Source: Natronorubrum aibiense (GTDB taxonomy: Archaea; Halobacteriota; Halobacteria; Halobacteriales; Natrialbaceae). Taken from it: DNA of 64,000 bases. A model generated the notes under the pieces. That model did not search any database. It worked only from the letters and a program-made list of their open reading frames with translations, and was not told the origin of the DNA. Position 1 is the stretch's first letter. Each line of letters begins with the position of its first letter. This document shows positions 60,124-64,000 of this stretch, one piece after another. The translations under genes and the position numbers were made by a program. The DNA lies in the NCBI RefSeq assembly GCF_009392895.1, contig NZ_CP045488.1, positions 2,170,001-2,234,000 of the forward strand, written 5' to 3'.

Positions 60124-63100
60124 CGTTGGTCACCTTCATCGTCGGGTTGGTCGTCCGCACCTCGAGATCTCCCTCGACCTCGAGGTTCAGATCGCGCAGC
60201 CGGTCGACCGTCTCGTCGTCGGCGTCCCAGAGATCGCGTTCGATGGCCTCGAGCAGCGTGTCTGTGATGGACTCGAGCGCCCACGGATTGACCTCGCGCA
60301 TCCACTCTTGTCGGTCCTCGTCGAAAGCGAACTTCGCGGCGACTTCCTCCCACAGTGTATCCGAGACGACGCCGGTGGTCGCGTCCCAGCCCAGCGTCAC
60401 GTCGACCGTCGTCGAGAGGTCTCCCGCACCCTTGTAGCCGTGTTCCTCCATCGACTCGAGCCAGTCGGGGTTGAGCACGCGAGCGCGCATCGCTTTGCGG
60501 ACTTTCTCCTCGTTCGTGTAGACCGAGACGTTGTCCGGGTCCGAGGAGTCGCCGACGTAGGAGGCGGGCTCCTCACCCGATATCTCCGACACCGCGGAAA
60601 TGAACCCGCCGTGGAAGGCGTACCAGTCCGAGGAGTCGAACTCGTCCTGTTCCATCGTGTCCTCGATCTTTACGGTGGCGTCGACGCTCGAGAGTCGCCG
60701 TTCGAAGGCGTCGTGGGCGTCCGATACCCGACCGCGCGACCCCATCGCATAGCCGCCCCACTGGACGTAGACGCTCGCGAGATCCGAGCGGTCGTCCCAG
60801 TTGCCCTCATCAACGGCCTTGTTCGTGCCGGCTCCGTAGCCGCCGGGTTTCGTCGTGAACACGCGGTGTTTCGCCGCTTTTCGAGCCTCTTTCTCGTCCA
60901 GTCCGTCGTCCTCGAGGTCGGCCTGCTCTTCCTCGACGTGTTTCTTCACGTAGTTCATCTCGTGGGGTTCGTCGAGGTCGACTACGGCATCGACGGCGTC
61001 GTGGATGACACCCGCCGCGGCAGGGAACGCATCCCGGAACAGCCCGGAGACGCGCGTGGTGACGTCGATTCTGGGTCGATCGAGTTCCTCGAGTGGGATC
61101 GGCTCGACGTCGTCGATGCGACCGGCGTCAGTCCACTGGGGTTCGACACCCATCATCGCGAGCACCTGTGCGATCGTCTCGCCGCGGGTGCGTACTGTGG
61201 GGGTCCCCCACGCCACGACGCCGATTTCCTCGGGATATTCGTCGTTTTCGTTGTAGTGGCGCTCGAGGACGCCCTCGGCGACCTCGCTTCCGACCTGCCA
61301 GGCGGCCTTCGCTGGCACCTTGCGCGGATCGAGCGTGTAGAAGTTTCGGGCCGTGGGCAGTAAGTCGACGCCACCACGGGTCGGCGCGCCCGATCCACCC
61401 GGCGGGACGTACTCGCCTGATAACGCGTCCGCAGTTCGCGGGATCTCGTCTTCGGCCCCCTGCACGCGGGGCTGGGCCTCCTCGCAGATGTACGCGAGGG
61501 CCTTCCGGAGGTCGTCGTGGGCCCCCGGCTTCGCCCGCGCGTCGCCGATCGTCTCGAGGTCGACGATCAGGAGGTTGATGTTGACCTCACCGTCAGACTT
61601 CGTTTGACGAGCCTCGTCCTCGCGGCGCTCGGACGAGACGTCATCGGCCCCCATCTCTCGTTCCGAGACGGGGACGTCGAACTCGTTCGCCGCCAGTGTC
61701 TCGATCAGGTCGACGCTGGTCTCGTAGACCACGTCAGCAGCCTCGGCGTAGGTCATGCCGAGCGCGTCGTCGTACTCGCCCGGCGACTCGAGCATCGTTT
61801 CGTAGTCGACGCCCAGCGCGCCCGCCACGCTCTCGCGCAGGCTCGGCGCGCCGGGATTCTCGAGGCGGGTCAGCGCGACGAGATACTCCACGAGGCGCTC
61901 GCCTTCTGGCGGCTCGGACATCGTATGGAGCCCGAGTCGGATCTGGGTCGTTTTGACGTCGGTGAGATACTCGTGAATCCGTTCGACGAGGTCGTCGATC
62001 TCGAGTTCATCGCCCTCGACGATGCCTTCAGCGAGCGTCGAGCCGGCCTCGTCGGGGCCGCGGACGTCGGCTTTCTCGTCGATGGTGCCCGCGATTCCGA
62101 GTTCGACCGCGAGATCCAATTCCTCGACTTTCTCACGCATGAGATCCTCGAGGTGTTCGCCGTCGTCGGCGCGGGCGTCTTCCATCCCGGCCTCGCGGTA
62201 CTGGTTGGCCAGTTCCTCGAGTTCGGATAGTTCGTCGTACGTGCCGGCGTTTCGCATGACTGGCGTGAGGTAGTCGACGATGGCGGCATAGGAGCGCCGC
62301 TTGGCCTGGGTTCCCTCGCCGGGGTTGTTGACGATGTAGGGGTAGACGTTCGGAACGTCGTCGATCAGCTGATCCGGCGCGCTTGCGCCGTTGAGTCCGA
62401 CCGTTTTGCCGGGGAGCCACTCGAGGCTGCCGTGGGTTCCGAGGTGGACGACCGCGTCGGCCTCGAACTCGTTTCGGAGCCAGCCGTAGAAGGCGTAGTA
62501 GTCGTGGGGTGGCTGCAGGTCCGAGTCGTGGTAGACTTTCGAGGGGTCCATCCCGAACCCGCGCGGGGGCTGGACGGTGACGAGCACGTTGCCGAACTCG
62601 ACGCCCGGAATCGCGAACGGACGGTCGGGAACCTCGCCCCACTCCTCGAGAACGTTCTCCTGAAATCGCTCGTCGGCGTCCGAGAACCACTGCGCGTAGG
62701 TATCTGCGGAAACCACGTCGACCGACAGGTCGCGGACGTCTTCCGGGGCGACCCAGCGATCCTCGAGGGTGAGCTGGGCGGTCAGTTTTTCGACGAGCGT
62801 CTGCCCGTCCTCGGGCATGTCGTCGCCCAGCTCGTAGCCGCGGGCCTCGAGTTCGGAGAGCAGGTTCACGGTCGACTCGGGCGAATCGAGCCCGAACGCG
62901 GTCCCGATCCCGTCGTCGCTCGGCGGGTAGTTGTGGAGGACGACTGCAACTCGCTTGTCCTCGTTGGGGGTGTGTCGTAGTTGTGCCCAGTTGACCGCCA
63001 ACCGCGTGGCGTGGTCGATCCGGTCGTCGATCGGGAAGTGATGTTTCGGCGCGCTGCCGATGCCGGCCTCGTCGTCGGTGCGCTCTTTGCCCGAGATGGG

Positions 63101-64000
63101 GTGCGTGATGACGTTGCCGTCGAACTCCGGCAGCGCCACAGAGAGGGCGAGTTCGAAGCCCATCACGCCCGTATCGCCGGATTCGTACCGCGAGCGCGAG
63201 CGCATCGTGGTCACGGTCTGGAGCACGGGAACGCCCAGTCGGTCGAGGAAGACGTCCTCTGCGCTCGAGCCCTCATCACTCGCACTGCGGCCGCGCTCGT
63301 CCATCGAGAGCGAGAACATAAACGAAGAGAGCACGGCGTCGACGATCGGCTCGCCCGCGTCGTCTATCAGCCACGTGTCGGTCACCCACTCGGCGTCTTC
63401 CTGTTCGTTCGTGTCCGTCGCCGGATTACAGAAAATCGGCAAGGCGTTCGCGCCCTGCTCCTCGAGCGCCCGGACCTGTGCGTCGACGTAGCGGGTGTTC
63501 TCGTGGGTCCAGTGGGACTCGTAGAACCAGACCGCGACCGTCGGCTTGTCGTGGTCGTGGGTCTCGAGCAGTTCTTCGTACTCGATTCCCGGATAGTCGG
63601 GGTGGTAGACGCCCTCCGTCGGGAGGGCCGTCGGCTCGTCGTAGTCGACGTCGCGGCCCTCGTACTCGGATACGAGGAAGCGACACAGGTTCGCGACGTT
63701 GATCGTCCCGCCTTTTTCGAGGTACTCGTAGGCGCGGTCGCGATGGGCCGCACTGACCGTCGTGTCCTCGACGGCGTAGGCGTCGCCGGTCGCCTTGACG
63801 ATCAGGGGAACCCCCGCCTCCTCGAGCGTGCCCGTCGCGTACTCGTAGCCCGGCATGCTGTCTTCGGCCCCGTGCAGCCAGAAGACGGCTGCCGTGGCGT
63901 CGCGCAATTCCTCGACGAACTCCTCGATATCGGCCTCGCTTTCGAGGTCGCTTTCCGAGCGGACGACCAGCTCGACGTCCTCGAGACGCTCGGCAGCCCG
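60116..64000 (-). CDS. cobN: Cobaltochelatase large subunit CobN (5' end beyond window)
   Basis: Catalytic subunit of the ATP-dependent cobaltochelatase, related to magnesium chelatase ChlH. 1294 residues are visible and the frame is open at base 64000, so only a short N-terminal part is missing. Conserved segments include VVHLGTHGSLEWLPGKTVGL, VYPYIVNNPGEGTQAKRRSY, YGAGTNKAVDEGNWDDRSDL and the C-terminal VDVTLGWDATTGVVSDTLWE. The protein overlaps cbiC by 8 bases. The ChlI/ChlD-type AAA partners are not in this window. An internal TTG at 63907 is not the real start, because the frame continues upstream. Confidence 0.92.
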   Translation of the reverse strand, partial: RAAERLEDVELVVRSESDLESEADIEEFVEELRDATAAVFWLHGAEDSMPGYEYATGTLEEAGVPLIVKATGDAYAVEDTTVSAAHRDRAYEYLEKGGTINVANLCRFLVSEYEGRDVDYDEPTALPTEGVYHPDYPGIEYEELLETHDHDKPTVAVWFYESHWTHENTRYVDAQVRALEEQGANALPIFCNPATDTNEQEDAEWVTDTWLIDDAGEPIVDAVLSSFMFSLSMDERGRSASDEGSSAEDVFLDRLGVPVLQTVTTMRSRSRYESGDTGVMGFELALSVALPEFDGNVITHPISGKERTDDEAGIGSAPKHHFPIDDRIDHATRLAVNWAQLRHTPNEDKRVAVVLHNYPPSDDGIGTAFGLDSPESTVNLLSELEARGYELGDDMPEDGQTLVEKLTAQLTLEDRWVAPEDVRDLSVDVVSADTYAQWFSDADERFQENVLEEWGEVPDRPFAIPGVEFGNVLVTVQPPRGFGMDPSKVYHDSDLQPPHDYYAFYGWLRNEFEADAVVHLGTHGSLEWLPGKTVGLNGASAPDQLIDDVPNVYPYIVNNPGEGTQAKRRSYAAIVDYLTPVMRNAGTYDELSELEELANQYREAGMEDARADDGEHLEDLMREKVEELDLAVELGIAGTIDEKADVRGPDEAGSTLAEGIVEGDELEIDDLVERIHEYLTDVKTTQIRLGLHTMSEPPEGERLVEYLVALTRLENPGAPSLRESVAGALGVDYETMLESPGEYDDALGMTYAEAADVVYETSVDLIETLAANEFDVPVSEREMGADDVSSERREDEARQTKSDGEVNINLLIVDLETIGDARAKPGAHDDLRKALAYICEEAQPRVQGAEDEIPRTADALSGEYVPPGGSGAPTRGGVDLLPTARNFYTLDPRKVPAKAAWQVGSEVAEGVLERHYNENDEYPEEIGVVAWGTPTVRTRGETIAQVLAMMGVEPQWTDAGRIDDVEPIPLEELDRPRIDVTTRVSGLFRDAFPAAAGVIHDAVDAVVDLDEPHEMNYVKKHVEEEQADLEDDGLDEKEARKAAKHRVFTTKPGGYGAGTNKAVDEGNWDDRSDLASVYVQWGGYAMGSRGRVSDAHDAFERRLSSVDATVKIEDTMEQDEFDSSDWYAFHGGFISAVSEISGEEPASYVGDSSDPDNVSVYTNEEKVRKAMRARVLNPDWLESMEEHGYKGAGDLSTTVDVTLGWDATTGVVSDTLWEEVAAKFAFDEDRQEWMREVNPWALESITDTLLEAIERDLWDADDETVDRLRDLNLEVEGDLEVRTTNPTMKVTNDD

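Noticed and set aside
59711-61363. 550-codon plus-strand frame
   Set aside because: Antisense to cbiC and cobN, both certain.
1-64000. tRNA, rRNA genes and CRISPR arrays
   Set aside because: No cloverleaf-like stretch, rRNA segment or regularly spaced repeat array was noticed by reading; no search tool was available to confirm.

Overview
The window is chromosomal DNA from a haloarchaeon, most likely of the Natrinema/Haloterrigena type (Natrialbaceae). The evidence is high GC with AT-rich promoters, very acidic proteins, Tat-lipoprotein signals, leaderless-looking starts with TATA boxes about 27 nt upstream, an archaeal TFE, an archaeal SPOUT tRNA methylase, haloarchaeal type IV pilus genes and a CheC/CheD chemotaxis system. 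The genus is inference.

Layout: (1) 1-6374, minus strand: the 3' part of an acyl-CoA synthetase gene and a complete branched-chain amino-acid type ABC transporter (livF, livG, livM, livH and a Tat lipoprotein binding protein). (2) 6730-15532, plus strand: a type IV pilus operon with PilB ATPase, PilC platform and five small membrane-anchored pilin-like proteins. (3) 15538-26601: a protein with a degenerate nuclease-like domain, then the chemotaxis cluster cheR-cheD-cheC(double)-cheC-cheA-cheB-cheY and two cheW genes. (4) 26694-31253: tfe with its DUF2110 and lipoprotein neighbours, an MBL hydrolase, trm56 and small membrane proteins. (5) 31342-42208: acetate uptake and activation, with a sodium:solute symporter and its DUF4212 subunit, two acetyl-CoA synthetases flanking a recombinase-PAS-GAF-HTH_10 regulator, and three UspA proteins. 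(6) 42404-45963: an 86-bp palindromic element, then a four-gene operon of unrecognised acidic proteins with glycine-zipper helices, a hydrophobic LLGL...NLLGNLL domain and three tandem 11-residue amphipathic repeats. (7) 46226-64000: the cobalamin operon(s): beta-propeller, DUF3209, CbiX-ferredoxin fusion, a LAGLIDADG-like protein, ferredoxin, CbiH x2, CbiG, CbiF, CbiL, CbiT, a glycosyltransferase, CbiA, a 56-residue protein, CbiE, CbiC and most of CobN.

How the parts work together: the symporter brings acetate-like substrates in, both AcsA-type enzymes activate them, and the HTH_10 regulator between the acs genes is a natural candidate controller. The cobalamin genes cover the corrin-ring methylations (C20, C17, C11, C15, C5), ring opening by CbiG, methyl migration by CbiC and a,c-amidation by CbiA. 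Cobalt is inserted either early (CbiX) or late (CobN). No CbiD or CbiJ/CobK is present in the window. The pilus and chemotaxis clusters lie side by side, but no archaellum genes are seen here.

The most novel-looking stretch is the acidic glycine-zipper operon at 42533-45963. Its proteins share modules with each other and carry features of lipid- or granule-coating amphipathic helices; its function is unknown. Minus-strand genes start at their higher coordinate.
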